Assembly (NCBI GenBank): GCA_028279585.1
Contig: JANQNL010000174.1
Coordinates: 1 to 32,003, forward strand
Length of the DNA: 32,003 nt
Direction: 5' to 3'
Source: Thermoplasmatota archaeon
GTDB lineage: Archaea; Thermoplasmatota; Penumbrarchaeia; JANQNL01
The position numbers were made by a program, and so were the translations under genes. Below the pieces are notes generated by a model. That model did not search any database, was not told the DNA's origin, and saw only the letters and a list, made by a program, of their open reading frames with translations. Shown here in pieces: positions 31,481-32,003 of the stretch (positions are counted from its first letter, which is position 1; each line of letters begins with the position of its first letter).

Positions 31481-32003
31481 TCACCGCTTTGAGCCCAGCT
31501 GCTTCCCGAACTCCTGCTTGTATGCCTTGAAGTCCCACTCATCGAAGAACTTCTCCGCTGCTTCCTCGCCAGTCTTGATGAGCTTCTTCTTGTCCTTGGA
31601 GTCCAGCCAGAACTCAGCGATGCCGATGCTTCTGGTGTTGACGTGAATGGTCCTTTTGAAATCATGTGAGTCGATGTACCGCTGATCGTTGGCCTCCATC
31701 ATCGTTAGGATGGATGACTGCACAAGCTCAGGAGTGTTATCGATCCTTTTCGGCCTGTAGTCCTGGGCAGCCATGATCTTGACGCCGAACGTCGGTATCT
31801 CTGGGTCAGGCCCAGAATCGAACACCCAGACAGGGTAGTTGCTCACCAGGATGCCGTCAACGATGATGCTCTTGTCGAGCTTCTGGGGGGTGAACAGGAC
31901 AGGGATGGACATGCTCAGCCGGACGGCCTTGGCTATCTCGAACGTGTCCGGGTCGATCCCCTACTTAGGAAGGTCCATAGGGAGGTGCGCAAGCTTACCC
32001 TGG
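31481..32003 (-). CDS. Patatin-like phospholipase, 3' part, interrupted by an in-frame TAG
   Basis: The frame runs to the window edge, so the gene is partial. The C-terminal half has the patatin Asp-Gly motif in IIVDGILVSNYP, preceded by AVRLSMSIPVLFTP, a conserved stretch in bacterial and archaeal patatin-like lipases. The nucleophile GxSxG region would lie outside the window. In the same frame a TAG at 31963-31961 sits between MDLPK and GIDPDTFEIAK; both sides look conserved, and Tyr is a plausible residue at this place. The gene is therefore a pseudogene, carries a sequence error near the end, or is read through. A strict open frame starts only at ATG 31912 and would lack the N-terminal half. 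Confidence 0.75.

Noticed and set aside
31961..31963. Pyrrolysine codon
   Set aside because: Kept only as a minor option because TAG is used as an ordinary stop in several genes of the window and no pyl gene is visible.

Overview
The window looks like chromosomal DNA from a euryarchaeon, most plausibly the Thermoplasmatota side of the tree; the placement is inferred from gene content and promoters, not from a marker phylogeny. Archaeal hallmarks are an Rpo11 (RpoL) subunit, an Sm-like protein, a Dim2/Pno1-type double-KH protein, an XPD-type Fe-S helicase, archaeal TruD, RNase Z, an archaeal RNase P RNA, and TATA boxes about 26-28 nt before start codons (leaderless mRNAs). Coding third positions are mostly G/C. 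No integrase, transposase, CRISPR array or rRNA was found.

Layout. 1-525: a deeply nested inverted-repeat element, a probable 44-aa gene and its hairpin terminator. 526-2724: a large polytopic membrane protein with an STT3-like loop motif. 2721-5078 (minus): a tightly coupled redox operon of lipoyl (GcvH-like) protein, small CxxC thioredoxin, and a thioredoxin-CcdA membrane fusion. 5236-6147: RNase Z. 6149-10552 (minus): XPD-type helicase, dual-specificity phosphatase and a beta-helix membrane protein. 10565-11553: a structured intergenic region, then an orphan membrane protein. 11564-18609 (minus): two surface proteins, a PKD/CARDB protein and a 1771-residue gingipain-type (C25) protease with six PKD domains; both have one C-terminal membrane anchor and a charged cytoplasmic tail. 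18810-20459: rpoL and truD. 20460-20806: an array of hairpins and tRNA-Gly(TCC). 20950-22413: a membrane protein with a Gln/Pro-rich tail and a 60-aa membrane protein. 22414-23343 (minus): RNase P RNA followed by the KH protein. 23533-25035: a zinc-ribbon methyltransferase and an orphan membrane protein. 25127-29344: an Sm-like protein and a giant TPR-coiled-coil-TPR protein. 29425-32003: a zinc-ribbon transglutaminase-like membrane protein, a second large nested palindrome, a small zinc-ribbon protein, and the 3' part of a patatin-like gene with an in-frame TAG.

How the parts relate. RNA metabolism is scattered through the window (RNase Z, TruD, RNase P RNA, KH protein, Sm protein, tRNA-Gly). 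A second theme is the cell surface: PKD, CARDB, C25, beta-helix and transglutaminase domains on membrane-anchored proteins, several with low-complexity cytoplasmic tails. The most system-like locus is the lipoyl protein/thioredoxin/CcdA operon, which could form a thiol relay across the membrane. The most unusual DNA signal is a set of large nested or clustered perfect inverted repeats in at least four intergenic regions (174-290, 10627-10722, 20473-20737, 30932-31085).
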